NCBI RefSeq assembly: GCF_000023705.1
Contig: NC_012968.1
Coordinates: 1,426,001 to 1,490,000 of the forward strand
DNA from: Methylotenera mobilis JLW8
Lineage (GTDB): Bacteria > Pseudomonadota > Gammaproteobacteria > Burkholderiales > Methylophilaceae
DNA length: 64,000 nucleotides
Reading direction: 5' to 3'
Shown here: positions 36,379 through 45,597 of the stretch, piece by piece
Numbering within the stretch: position 1 is the stretch's first letter
How the letters are laid out: each line of letters begins with the position of its first letter
Program-made: the position numbers and the translations under genes
The notes under the pieces: model-generated
What the model was told of the DNA's origin: nothing
What the model saw: the letters and a program-made list of their open reading frames with translations, nothing else
Databases searched by the model: none

Positions 36379-37806
36379 CTACTCAGGCTTGCGGCTAAAA
36401 CACTCTACTACTTTTAGCATACTGGAGGCTTTATCCCAAGTTTCCACATACTCTTTTTCAACATCTGAATCTGCAACAATACCGCCGCCGGCATAAAAGC
36501 TGACTTCACCTTCGCCATTTTTCTTTTCTACATAAACCGCAGTGCGTATCGCAATATTCGTATCCATATTGCCATCAAAGCCGATATAACCAATCGCGCC
36601 GCAATATACACCACGCCGATGCGGTTCTAACTCTTCAATAATTTGCATGGCGCGTAGTTTAGGCGCGCCAGTAATTGAACCACCTGGGAAACAACCACGC
36701 AATAAATCTATGGCAGATTTATCTGCCAGTAACTCCCCCGTTACGATGCTCACCAAGTGATGCACGTTGGCAAAGCTTTGTAATTGAAATAGCTTATCTG
36801 CCTTAACTGAACCTGTTTTACAGTTTTTACTGATGTCATTACGCAGCAAATCCACGATCATCAGGTTCTCTGCACGATCTTTCAGGCTTTCAAGCAAGTC
36901 CTGCGCATACTCTGCATCTTGCTCCGCATCTGCAGCGCGCGGCCTAGTGCCTTTAATTGGTCGCGTCTCCACATACCCATTGACCACTTGCAAAAACCGC
37001 TCAGGTGAGCCGGAAACCACATGCATATGCCCTAAATTCATATATGCCATAAATGGTGCAGGGCTAATTTCTCTTAGCTTTTGATAAAAAGCCCAGGCAT
37101 CACCGTGCGCCGTAGCGGAAAATCGCTGCGCCAGATTGACCTGATAACAGTCGCCTTCATGAATATAGGTTTTAATCGCGTTAAAAGCCGCGCTATAAGC
37201 CGCCTTATCCATGTTAGAGCGTACCGCCGATGTGATTTCAAAGTCAGCAGTCTGTGCTGCCTCACTTTGTCCTACCCCATCAAACAGTTCACATAACGAC
37301 TGCCAATCATCATGCGTTTGGCGATCAAAGCCATTAGAAACCAAATGCGTAGTTTTCGCGCGGTGGTCCACGATCACCGCCCAATCGTAAATGCCGACTT
37401 GCAGTTGCGGAACCAATCCATCATCCACAGCGGTACTTTCTAGCTTTTCCAACCGTCTGGCTAAATCATAGCCAAAATAACCAACCGCACCTCCGGTAAA
37501 TGGCCACGCTGATTGAGCGGCACGCAGTGGCTGTAAGGCATCATTTACCAACTTGAAGGGGTCCTCAAGTGAAGTATGCTTTCCATCTCTACTCACCACT
37601 TCGGTGTGCTGACCATTGCTAGTGAACGTAATAAACGGTTTCGCCACCAAAATATCATAATGGCCATATTGGCTGCCAGCCTTGCCTGTTAGCGGATTCA
37701 GTAGTTGGCCGCTATCCAAAAACATTGCCCATGGCATCTGTGCGATCCGTGCAAAATATTGCGCACTATCCGCTAGGTAATGCAACTCATGCTTTAAAAA
37801 ACTCAT
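36379..37806 (-). CDS. pabB: Aminodeoxychorismate synthase component I
   Basis: 475 residues from the ATG at 37806 (MSFLKHELHYL), which overlaps the stop of mfnF by ATGA; a longer frame adds 14 unlikely residues. Chorismate-binding domain with PIKGTRPR: the Lys (Lys285) marks aminodeoxychorismate synthase, where anthranilate synthase has Ala. GGSITGAPKLRAM and GAIGYIGFDG are also present. It makes the p-aminobenzoate precursor; p-aminobenzoate feeds folate and, through mptG (RFAP synthase), H4MPT, which explains its place in this cluster. Confidence 0.93.
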   Translation of the reverse strand: MSFLKHELHYLADSAQYFARIAQMPWAMFLDSGQLLNPLTGKAGSQYGHYDILVAKPFITFTSNGQHTEVVSRDGKHTSLEDPFKLVNDALQPLRAAQSAWPFTGGAVGYFGYDLARRLEKLESTAVDDGLVPQLQVGIYDWAVIVDHRAKTTHLVSNGFDRQTHDDWQSLCELFDGVGQSEAAQTADFEITSAVRSNMDKAAYSAAFNAIKTYIHEGDCYQVNLAQRFSATAHGDAWAFYQKLREISPAPFMAYMNLGHMHVVSGSPERFLQVVNGYVETRPIKGTRPRAADAEQDAEYAQDLLESLKDRAENLMIVDLLRNDISKNCKTGSVKADKLFQLQSFANVHHLVSIVTGELLADKSAIDLLRGCFPGGSITGAPKLRAMQIIEELEPHRRGVYCGAIGYIGFDGNMDTNIAIRTAVYVEKKNGEGEVSFYAGGGIVADSDVEKEYVETWDKASSMLKVVECFSRKPE

Positions 37807-38855
37807 CCAGACAGCCCCAGTGAAGCAACTGCAAAAGCTGGAAAACAAACCTTCGCCATATTTTTGATTACACTACTTTCTGCACTAATAAACTCGCTCA
37901 CCGAGCGATATGGAAGCCCTAACTGCTGGGCAAGAGATGCCGTTAAAAACTCACCGGCACCTGCGCCTATCAACTGTAACGAAGCCACAGCATCTTGTTG
38001 AGATGATAGCTTGCTTAATACAGCCTGTCGCACCATGTTGAGCTGCGCATGTTTGAATGCATGGGCAAGCCCTATCCAGGCAGCTAAAGGCGCGTCATGC
38101 GCATCCCACCCGACCATTCTGGCGATACGGCGTGCGCTGGATGCTACGCTTTTATCGGCACCATCTGCCGTATCAGCCATATTATCTTCTGGCGCCAACT
38201 CACCAGTTAGGGTGTAAACATCGGCTGTGGTCGCAAAATGCTCGGCAGCCACATTCACTAATTGCCCTGCGAGCGGGATTTTTTGCGCCAACGCCATTAA
38301 TGGTGTTCGCACAACCCCAGTATAAACCAACTCATCAAACCTCATACGTGCTGCATCGGTAAAACCCTGCACATCTGGCTTACCATCACTTAACAACGCA
38401 ATATCCGTGGTAGTACTGCCAATATCAAGAAAAATCGCTTGCGGTAATTGCTGCGCCAAATACTGCATGCTGGCTAGCCAGTTCATCGATGCTATCTCAC
38501 TCGTCACCTGCGCAACAGCATCTGGCGCTATGAGGCCCTTATTTCCTGCAAAAAACTTAAGCTGAACGACACGGTTAGCTGTATTGAGTTTGCGCTGCAT
38601 GGTTTGCGCAATAGCTAACACACCGCTATGCCTATCTGCAAAAATATCAGCCAGCTCACCGGTCATAGTCACCATGTGCGACTCAGCCTGCATTTCAGAC
38701 AAAATAGCATCAATCGCTGATTCCAACTCGTTTAGCCCACGCCACAAAGGGCAATAGACCTGCTTTGCATGCAGCACTTGTCCCTGCGTATTGATTAATA
38801 CCGCTTTCAGGTGCGCGCCACCGACATCCCAACCAATAATATCTTGCTGACTCAT
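37803..38855 (-). CDS. mfnF: Hydantoinase/oxoprolinase-like protein, MfnF-like (H4MPT-linked C1 pathway)
   Basis: 350 residues with two ATP-binding ASKHA-type motifs, GWDVGGAHLKAV at 8-19 and FLDIGSTTTDIAL near 140. It matches the family described as H4MPT-linked C1 transfer pathway protein; the archaeal member MfnF couples the furan diphosphate to glutamyl-tyramine in methanofuran synthesis. Overlaps pabB (ATGA) and mfnD (4 bp), so the three are translated together. Reaction in bacteria is inferred. Confidence 0.8.
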   Translation of the reverse strand: MSQQDIIGWDVGGAHLKAVLINTQGQVLHAKQVYCPLWRGLNELESAIDAILSEMQAESHMVTMTGELADIFADRHSGVLAIAQTMQRKLNTANRVVQLKFFAGNKGLIAPDAVAQVTSEIASMNWLASMQYLAQQLPQAIFLDIGSTTTDIALLSDGKPDVQGFTDAARMRFDELVYTGVVRTPLMALAQKIPLAGQLVNVAAEHFATTADVYTLTGELAPEDNMADTADGADKSVASSARRIARMVGWDAHDAPLAAWIGLAHAFKHAQLNMVRQAVLSKLSSQQDAVASLQLIGAGAGEFLTASLAQQLGLPYRSVSEFISAESSVIKNMAKVCFPAFAVASLGLSG

Positions 38856-39889
38856 AGTGGGATAAATACCTGTTTTTTGGCTAGATTCGGCATAACAAAC
38901 TTATCGGTCAACACACAATCCATGATTAATTTAGCAGGATTATAATCTAAGGCCTGCTCCAGCCCTACGTAGCTGGTGGTCAAGCGCGGATTAATTTCAA
39001 TCACATAAATCTTATGGTCATGCTCGGTATCCACAATCACATCAACACCGACATAACCCAGCGCGTCTGGTAGCATTTTGGCAACTTTTCTGGCGATGGT
39101 TTCAAAACGCTGCCAATAAGCTGACATGCCGTTAATTGTGATGCCAGACAACTTAAAATGGTTGCCGTCACGCGTGATATGCTGCTCATTACAACTTAAC
39201 AGCCATGCCTTGCCATTGCGGCACAACATCGAAAAACTGGCCGCCACACCAGCTTGATAGGGTTGAGCCAAATAGGTCAGATAACGCTCACCCTGCTTAA
39301 CCCAATGCGTTAAGTCATCGATAGAATCAAACAAGTTAATACCCTCACAGCCAGCGCCATCCTCTGGTTTAGCAACCCAAGTGCTAACATGTTCTGTACT
39401 TAGCTGCTCACATTTGCCCGCTACGAGATCTTCCCCCGCATACACTGGCAAGGTATAGATATTTGCATCACGCAAAGCCTCAAAACACAAAGTCTTGCTG
39501 GTGCCAATTAAAGTAGCATCAAACCCGCAACCTAAAAATAATGCACCTTTATCGTGGCTTGCATAACATAACTCGCTCAGCTCTAACAAAACACCATTGC
39601 TTTCCGGCGCAATGAGCCATACCAACTCCACGCTAGGCAGTGTTTCAGCAAAAATGCGATTAAACTGCCCAGACTCCACTGCAATACTATGATTCGCCAA
39701 TGGTGAGGGAGTAAGCCTGGCATCGTGCAATGTCACGATTTCAAATTGACTCATCTCTGTCAGATTACGCAGTAAAGCATCCCGCATCAACGAACCCTCA
39801 TTCACCAAAGACTCAGGTAACGCTTCTGTGCCCAAACCACCGCCGGTAATATATTCACAGACTAATATTTTTTTTAATGCTTCGATGAT
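38852..39889 (-). CDS. mfnD: ATP-grasp ligase, MfnD-like (tyramine-glutamate ligase)
   Basis: ATP-grasp protein of about 345 residues. VAKPEDGAGCEG and IEINPRLTTSYVGLEQ give the ATP- and Mg-binding sites. In archaea MfnD joins tyramine to glutamate for methanofuran. The first normal start codon, TTG at 39835, would remove the conserved first strand KKILVCEYITGGGLG. The frame runs upstream to an AGAGGA ribosome site followed by ATC ATC GAA, so I set the start at the ATC at 39889; there is no ATG, GTG or TTG between the upstream stop and 39835. An eight-A run nearby leaves a sequencing or frameshift error possible. Confidence 0.75.
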   Translation of the reverse strand: MIEALKKILVCEYITGGGLGTEALPESLVNEGSLMRDALLRNLTEMSQFEIVTLHDARLTPSPLANHSIAVESGQFNRIFAETLPSVELVWLIAPESNGVLLELSELCYASHDKGALFLGCGFDATLIGTSKTLCFEALRDANIYTLPVYAGEDLVAGKCEQLSTEHVSTWVAKPEDGAGCEGINLFDSIDDLTHWVKQGERYLTYLAQPYQAGVAASFSMLCRNGKAWLLSCNEQHITRDGNHFKLSGITINGMSAYWQRFETIARKVAKMLPDALGYVGVDVIVDTEHDHKIYVIEINPRLTTSYVGLEQALDYNPAKLIMDCVLTDKFVMPNLAKKQVFIPL

Positions 39890-40083
39890 GAATATTCCTC
39901 TTTAATTACATTATGCGACGCATCACGCTGATACGCTCAACCCAAAGCCGCCCTAACGAGATGCATGCCAAAGCACACAGAAGCTGGGATAATACGTCCT
40001 AGTCAACCAATCTTTATAGCCATTGAAAGTGTAGGCTAAGATGCCAATTAAACAAAGCAGCCATTACCTTTCTTGAGATACTC

Positions 40084-40848
40084 ATGCAAATAATTCCAGT
40101 GATTGATCTACTTAACGGCATTGTCGTTCACGCAAAAAAAGGTGAGCGCCACCGCTATCAGGCAATCACATCAGCACTTACCCCCTCAAGCGAACCTTTA
40201 GCGATTGTTGCCGCCCTGCTTGCTTTACATCCTTTTCAGCAACTATACATTGCAGATCTAAATGCTATACAAAAACTTGGCAACACTCAGGACTGCACTC
40301 AAAGCAACAACTTTGACGTGATTGCATCTATCGCGCAACACTATCCCAACCTAACGCTTTGGGTGGATGCCGGTATCAGCAATTTAACCGAGCTTGATTT
40401 ATGGTCACAACTAAACTTATCCTCACAACCAGATTTATCGTCACAAGCAGGTGTAAAGCTCATTCTAGGTAGTGAGAACTTTGTAAGTATGGAACAGTAT
40501 CTGGCTATCTATCATGTAATAAGTGAGCAAACCATACTCTCACTGGACTTTATGCCTACAGGCTACCAGGGCCCACAAGCCTTACTAGAGAGCACTGCTT
40601 ACTGGCCACAAGCGGTGATTATCATGTCACTTGCACATGTAGGCGCCAATCAAGGGGTTAATCTGCAGTTGCTTACACAAACTCAAGCAAAGGCTGGCGA
40701 TTTTAACTTATATGCGGCTGGTGGCGTTAGAGATATAGCAGATTTAAATACACTAAAATCTTTAGGTATCCATGGCGCACTCATTGCCACAGCTATACAT
40801 AGCAAGCAGTTAACACAGCAACAACTCACGTTACTTCAGCAGCAATAA
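40084..40848 (+). CDS. HisA/HisF-related TIM-barrel protein of the C1 cofactor cluster
   Basis: 254 residues starting MQIIPVIDLLNGIVVHA, close to HisA (where it is PAIDL-NG-VV). The phosphate-binding C-terminal part YAAGGVRDIADLN is conserved. True HisA lies in his operons; this group is found in methanogens and H4MPT-using methylotrophs beside methanofuran-type genes, so a role in methylofuran or H4MPT synthesis is likely but not shown. A small repeat (DLSSQ/NLSSQ, about 119-130) lengthens one loop. It is divergent from mfnD and ends at a strong terminator. Confidence 0.78.
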   Translation: MQIIPVIDLLNGIVVHAKKGERHRYQAITSALTPSSEPLAIVAALLALHPFQQLYIADLNAIQKLGNTQDCTQSNNFDVIASIAQHYPNLTLWVDAGISNLTELDLWSQLNLSSQPDLSSQAGVKLILGSENFVSMEQYLAIYHVISEQTILSLDFMPTGYQGPQALLESTAYWPQAVIIMSLAHVGANQGVNLQLLTQTQAKAGDFNLYAAGGVRDIADLNTLKSLGIHGALIATAIHSKQLTQQQLTLLQQQ

Positions 40849-40876
40849 AAAAAGCCCGAATCATCGGGCTTTTTTT
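40847..40876. terminator. Bidirectional terminator between the HisA-like gene and hxlB
   Basis: AAAAAAAGCCCGA-ATCA-TCGGGCTTTTTTT, perfect 13-bp stem between converging genes. Confidence 0.92.
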
Positions 40877-40955
40877 AACTAACGACTATAGCGTATGGCT
40901 ATAGCAGCTTGTGACTATACTGCAATTTTTCGGCGATTACACCGCAAGCTTTCGA

Positions 40956-41495
40956 CTACTCTAGGTTTGCGTGGATAGCGCGCATACCTTCTTCAGTTAG
41001 GCCTTTTGCAAAAATCAAATCAGCAATAGTAGCTTCTAAGAATAGCAATGTTGAAAGTTCAAATTGTGAACCCATAGGCATACCGTTAGTTAACGGGAAG
41101 CTGCTGTCGTTACCAATTTGGATGGTTAAGTCAGCTGCATCAGCCATTGGTGAAGTTTTCTTCATAGAAATCACTACCAATTTAGCACCAACAGATTTTG
41201 CTTTTTTCACGAATGGCAATAGTGTTTCTGTACCGCCTGAACCTGAAACCAAAACTAGCAAGTCGCCAGCTTTGATTGCTGGTGTAACCACTTCACCGAT
41301 CATGCTTACATTGTAACCAGCGTGTACTAAACGCATAGCGAAGAAACGTGATACTAACAATGAACGGCCAGCGCCACCGATAAATGTACGGCCTGCACCT
41401 TCAACCAGTTTTAACAACTCAGCTGATTTAGAATTGTCTGTTTCAGCCAAGATACTTGTTAACTTGTCTAAAATTAGTTTTTGACTACTACTCAT
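40956..41495 (-). CDS. hxlB: 6-phospho-3-hexuloisomerase
   Basis: 179-residue SIS-domain isomerase that converts hexulose-6-phosphate to fructose-6-phosphate, second step of the RuMP formaldehyde-fixation cycle. SIS motifs include FIGGAGRSLLVSRFFAMRL and LLVLVSGSGGTETL; catalytic His is in the segment near AGYNVSMIGE or C-terminal region, not assigned with certainty. It follows hxlA on the same strand, with a hairpin terminator between. Confidence 0.94.
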   Translation of the reverse strand: MSSSQKLILDKLTSILAETDNSKSAELLKLVEGAGRTFIGGAGRSLLVSRFFAMRLVHAGYNVSMIGEVVTPAIKAGDLLVLVSGSGGTETLLPFVKKAKSVGAKLVVISMKKTSPMADAADLTIQIGNDSSFPLTNGMPMGSQFELSTLLFLEATIADLIFAKGLTEEGMRAIHANLE

Positions 41496-41544
41496 GATAT
41501 TTCCTTATCGAATCAATGATTTTAGTGAATACTTAAAATCCCAA

Positions 41545-41580
41545 AAAAAATCCCGACCCATTACTGAGTCAGGATTTTTT
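41545..41580 (-). terminator. Terminator or attenuator between hxlA and hxlB
   Basis: On the minus strand AAAAAATCC-T-GAC pairs with GTC-G-GGATTTTTT (one T-G pair), with an A-run before and T-run after. It should reduce read-through from hxlA into hxlB. Confidence 0.75.
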
Positions 41581-41622
41581 AACCGTTCATTTCAATAAAA
41601 AACTTATTGAAAAGAGCTTAAA

Positions 41623-42255
41623 TTAAGCGTGAACGATAGATGTGATTTCTGCAGCAGCAGCAGCAGGATCAGCAGCGCCGTAGATAGCAGCACCAGCAAC
41701 GATGATTGTTGCGCCAGCGTCTTTAACTTGTTTAGCTGTAGCAGCTTTAACGCCACCAGCAACAGAGATTTCAACGCCTAGGTTCAAAGCAGCAACCAAT
41801 GCTAAGTCAGCAAATGGAGTTTGACCAGCAGCTTGTTGGTCAAGACCAGTGTGCACGCCAATGATGTGTGCGCCAGCAGCAGCAGCAGCTTTAGTAACAG
41901 CAGCTTTGTCAGCAACGTTGATCAAGTCGATTTGTGCTTTTTTGCCGTATTTGTTAGCAGCATCGATTACACCTTTGATTGTACCCATATCAGAAATACC
42001 TAATACAGTAACGATGTCAGCACCAGCTTTGTAGAATGGCTCAGCTTCGTAGAAACCAGCGTCAGCTGTTTTCAAGTCAACTAAGATTTTGTTGTTTGGG
42101 AATTTAGCACGTAATGTTTCAAGCAATTTGATACCGTTGTGCTTGATGCATGGTGTACCGATTTCAAGGATGTCCACGTGTGGAGCAACTGTTGTTGCTA
42201 ATGCAACTGTTGCGTCGAAATCTAATGAATCTAATGCCATTTGTGTTAATGCCAT
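41623..42255 (-). CDS. hxlA: 3-hexulose-6-phosphate synthase
   Basis: 210-residue OMP-decarboxylase-superfamily aldolase that condenses formaldehyde with ribulose-5-phosphate, the entry step of the RuMP cycle. The signature VDLKTADAG (59-67) and C-terminal SVAGGVKAATAK are clear. Ribosome site ACGGAGAAACACC precedes the ATG. Codon use is highly regular with GCT/GCA alanines, as for strongly expressed genes such as the neighbouring transaldolase. Confidence 0.96.
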   Translation of the reverse strand: MALTQMALDSLDFDATVALATTVAPHVDILEIGTPCIKHNGIKLLETLRAKFPNNKILVDLKTADAGFYEAEPFYKAGADIVTVLGISDMGTIKGVIDAANKYGKKAQIDLINVADKAAVTKAAAAAGAHIIGVHTGLDQQAAGQTPFADLALVAALNLGVEISVAGGVKAATAKQVKDAGATIIVAGAAIYGAADPAAAAAEITSIVHA

Positions 42256-42398
42256 GGTGTTTCTCCGTTTAATAATTTTAAGAATTACATTTATTACTAT
42301 TTTGCGAAACTCGACTCACATCAAGTTTAGCTAATTTTATCCGCAATAAATTACGAAATAATTAACTAAAAATAACTGCGCTTCGACTTTCACTCGTT

Positions 42399-42420
42399 CG
42401 AATTTAAGTGCCTAAATTCG
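42399..42420. repeat. 8-bp inverted repeat between tal terminator and hxlA
   Basis: CGAATTTA-AGTGCC-TAAATTCG, perfect arms, about 145-165 bp upstream of the hxlA start codon. Candidate operator for hxlA. Confidence 0.45.
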
Positions 42421-42425
42421 GCCTC

Positions 42426-42458
42426 ATAAAAAACTGGACACTCATGGTAAATGCCCAG
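42426..42458 (-). terminator. Terminator after tal
   Basis: On the minus strand CTGGGCA pairs with TGTCCAG (one G-T pair), followed by TTTTTTAT, 64 bp after the tal stop codon. Confidence 0.75.
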
Positions 42459-42521
42459 CTAATTTATGTCAATTCTAAAGCGCAACGATTACGCTTTAAT
42501 TACAAAAATAATACCAAAGTA

Positions 42522-43475
42522 TTACAGTTTTTCGCTTAATGCTGCTTCAAGTTTGTTTTGGTCAACTACGAAACCACGGATACCTTCAGCAAGTTTTTCT
42601 GTTGCCATTGGGTCTTGGTTCAATTCAAAACGGAACTCAGCTTCTGTCATTTTTGCCGGTGCTGGTTTAGTTGCGCCAGTGTCTTTCAATACTTGGGTCA
42701 ATGTGCCTTCAGTAGCAGCCAGGTCTTGCAACAAGTTTGGTGAAACTGTCAAACGGTCACAACCAGCTAAAGCAACCAACTCGCCTGTGTTACGGAATGA
42801 AGCGCCCATTACCACTGTTTTGTAGCCATGCTCTTTGTAGTATTGGTAAATAGCACGTACTGAAACCACACCTGGGTCAGTTTCTTGTGTGTATTCTGTT
42901 GTTGGGTTTTTAGCTTTGTACCAGTCTAAGATACGGCCAACAAATGGAGAGATCAAGAATACACCAGCTTCAGCACATGCACGTGCTTGGCCGAAACCGA
43001 ATAACAATGTCAGGTTACATTGGATGCCTTCTTTTTCTAGGATTTCGCCGGCTTTGATGCCTTCCCATGTTGATGCTAGTTTGATCAACACGCGGTCTTT
43101 GCTGATGCCTGACTCTTCGTATAGTTTGATCAATTTACGGCCTTTAGCCACCATTGCATCTAAATTGAAAGATAGACGTGCATCAACCTCTGTTGAGATA
43201 CGACCTGGCACTTCTTTAGTGATTTCTGCACCAATCAACACTGCTAATTTGTCAGCAGCGTTATCAATTTGTTCAGCCTTAGTACCGCCTTGTGCTTTTG
43301 CGTAAGCAACCGCAGCTTCGATTAAAGGCGCGTATTGTGGCAATTGGCTTGCTTTTAGCACTAATGATGGGTTTGTTGTTGCGTCAACAGGCTTAACTGC
43401 CTTGATCGCTTCAACGTCACCAGTATCCGCCACGATAGTGGTCATAGATTTTAATTGCTCTAACAAATTAGCCAT
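42522..43475 (-). CDS. tal: Transaldolase
   Basis: 317 residues of the TalB type. The Schiff-base Lys132 lies in [12 protein letters not shown], with DATTNPSL at 31-38. It regenerates ribulose-5-phosphate in the RuMP cycle together with transketolase. A perfect AGGAGG ribosome site is 7 bases before the ATG, in line with high expression. Next to hxlA but separated by its own terminator. Confidence 0.96.
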   Translation of the reverse strand: MANLLEQLKSMTTIVADTGDVEAIKAVKPVDATTNPSLVLKASQLPQYAPLIEAAVAYAKAQGGTKAEQIDNAADKLAVLIGAEITKEVPGRISTEVDARLSFNLDAMVAKGRKLIKLYEESGISKDRVLIKLASTWEGIKAGEILEKEGIQCNLTLLFGFGQARACAEAGVFLISPFVGRILDWYKAKNPTTEYTQETDPGVVSVRAIYQYYKEHGYKTVVMGASFRNTGELVALAGCDRLTVSPNLLQDLAATEGTLTQVLKDTGATKPAPAKMTEAEFRFELNQDPMATEKLAEGIRGFVVDQNKLEAALSEKL

Positions 43476-43560
43476 TACTGCCTCCTAAAAAATTATCTGA
43501 ATACAACTCTTGTACAAAATCAAGTGCAAGATTATATCTTAAAAGTGATGATGTTAAAAA

Positions 43561-45597
43561 CTATATGGTGTCATTAAATGGCGACACATAATGCTTTCTG
43601 CGGTCAGATTCAACAGGTTGATGAGTTTTGCGTCGCTCCAACGGTAGTGAAACAATAAAGGTGGCTCCACGCCCCTCTTCGCTATGAACAGATACGCTGC
43701 CACGATGCTTTTTAATAGTCACACTCACAAAATATAAACCTAAACCACTGCCTTCCTGCGCCTGATGTTCGCCTTCAGCCCTGCTAAAACGTTTAAACAC
43801 TTTGGCAATTTTTTTTGCTGGTATTCCCGGTCCCTGGTCGATCACTTTTAGCACGATTGATTGCTGATTATTTTCTATGATTACACTGATCACACCGCGC
43901 TCTGGTGAGTACTTAACAGCATTGAGCAAAATGTTTGAAACTGCCCTAAGTAGCAAACCAAAATCCCCCCTTACCCATACACACTCCTCTGGAAAATCTT
44001 TATGCAACTTTAGTCTTTTTGCCACAGATATTTCATACACATCATCAATCGCCTGCTGCGTGAGGCTAACCATATCAAGCTCATGAAATCTATTCACATT
44101 TGCCATCTCCGCTCGCGATGCCTGCAAAAATCCTTCCGCCATACTATGCGCACGAATTAACATTTTGCTCATACGCTGGGAGTATTTATTGGCCTCAAAC
44201 TTGTCCAACAACATCATTGCTGCGCCAAGGGGGGCTCGAATATCATGTGTGATGAACGCTAAAGTATCATTTCTACTCTTATGTAAGTTTCGTAAGTGCT
44301 GCGCTGTTAAATTCACCTTTAAAATTCTTGACTGCAACGGATCAACATTAGACTCATCTAAACTGTCTTCTGTCACCATACCCAAGGCAGCCAACTCATC
44401 ACGCAACCTTTGCAACTCTTTATCTAAGGACAGTTGGGCAGAATTAAGCTTACGCCAACTCCAGATTGGATAAGCTAACAAGATAGCCGCTAAAGCACCT
44501 GAAACAGGGATCCAAACTTGCCACCAGTGCACAATAGAAAGTGAAGCTAAGATAATCATGGGGAAATATACTGCAATCATCACCACAGATTTCAAAGGCT
44601 GCATCCTAGGCAACCATAACAATGGAAACATTGCCAATAGCGCACATAGCAAACTGACGAGCCAACCTGGCGCATCCACGACCAATGATGCATCTTGCAT
44701 CGCGGCAATCGCATTAGCGTGAAACTCTATCCCCGGCATTGGTTGCGAGTAGCTTGAAACTGGCGTATACAGCACATCACCGCCTCCTAATGCTGTCACA
44801 CCAACCAGTACAATTTTGTCCCTGAAAAAATCAGATGAATACTTATTAGCCAAAACATCCACATAGGAGATCTGATTAAAGTGTCTAGGTGGTCCAAAGA
44901 AATCAACTTTCCGCGGTGAATATGAAATCAAGCGCTGCGCAGCATCTCCGGCATAATTTAGCGCACTCGGGTTCGATGGATGAATAACTGGAGCAACAGT
45001 ATTCACATAGGCAGGAAGCATATGAGCAACCTGCAATACCGATTGTGAAAAATGTGGCAGTCCTACTGAGGTGAGGGCTGATGACGACAAACCTTCCCAT
45101 AGGTAAAAGCTACGTGCGACGCCATCAGAATCAAGCAAAACGTTAAGTCGACCAAAACCAGCAACTGATCCAACTAATGGCGGAATAGGTAAACTCTGCT
45201 TAACAGCAGCACCAACATAAGGCGCCTCAAGCAAAACAGGTAAAACAACATTACCGGCACGTCTAATCGCTTGCGCAAAAGCATAGTCTACTTCTTCAGC
45301 ATCGCGCTCTGGCTCAGAAAATACGACACCAAAACCTATTACCTTCGGTTGCTGACCGACTAAATGATTAATAAGCTCCGTATGGAATCGCTTAGACCAA
45401 GGCCATTTACCAATGGCATTAATACTCGCCTCATCAACTGCAACAATCACTATATTATCTGGTGCATTTTTGAAACTTAGGCGCTGCCCTAGATCATAAT
45501 AAAAATGATCAAACCGAACTAAAACCTCACTTAAAGTAAATGCACAAGCTATAAGGGCTAGGGCAATGGCAGTAAACAATCTATCATTTATTTGCAT
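43561..45597 (-). CDS. CHASE2-domain sensor histidine kinase
   Basis: 678 residues: N-terminal membrane helix, a periplasmic CHASE2 sensor domain (about 30-300, with FSEPERDAEEVDYAFAQAI and VLVGVTALGGGD), three membrane helices at about 310-385, a short coiled coil, HisKA with His451 in FITHDIRAPLG, and an ATPase domain with NILLNAVKYSP, DQGPGIP and GSGLGLYF. CHASE2 ligands are unknown. Its ATG overlaps the stop of a small exported peptide gene; the OmpR-type regulator gene lies just upstream. Confidence 0.9.
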   Translation of the reverse strand: MQINDRLFTAIALALIACAFTLSEVLVRFDHFYYDLGQRLSFKNAPDNIVIVAVDEASINAIGKWPWSKRFHTELINHLVGQQPKVIGFGVVFSEPERDAEEVDYAFAQAIRRAGNVVLPVLLEAPYVGAAVKQSLPIPPLVGSVAGFGRLNVLLDSDGVARSFYLWEGLSSSALTSVGLPHFSQSVLQVAHMLPAYVNTVAPVIHPSNPSALNYAGDAAQRLISYSPRKVDFFGPPRHFNQISYVDVLANKYSSDFFRDKIVLVGVTALGGGDVLYTPVSSYSQPMPGIEFHANAIAAMQDASLVVDAPGWLVSLLCALLAMFPLLWLPRMQPLKSVVMIAVYFPMIILASLSIVHWWQVWIPVSGALAAILLAYPIWSWRKLNSAQLSLDKELQRLRDELAALGMVTEDSLDESNVDPLQSRILKVNLTAQHLRNLHKSRNDTLAFITHDIRAPLGAAMMLLDKFEANKYSQRMSKMLIRAHSMAEGFLQASRAEMANVNRFHELDMVSLTQQAIDDVYEISVAKRLKLHKDFPEECVWVRGDFGLLLRAVSNILLNAVKYSPERGVISVIIENNQQSIVLKVIDQGPGIPAKKIAKVFKRFSRAEGEHQAQEGSGLGLYFVSVTIKKHRGSVSVHSEEGRGATFIVSLPLERRKTHQPVESDRRKHYVSPFNDTI

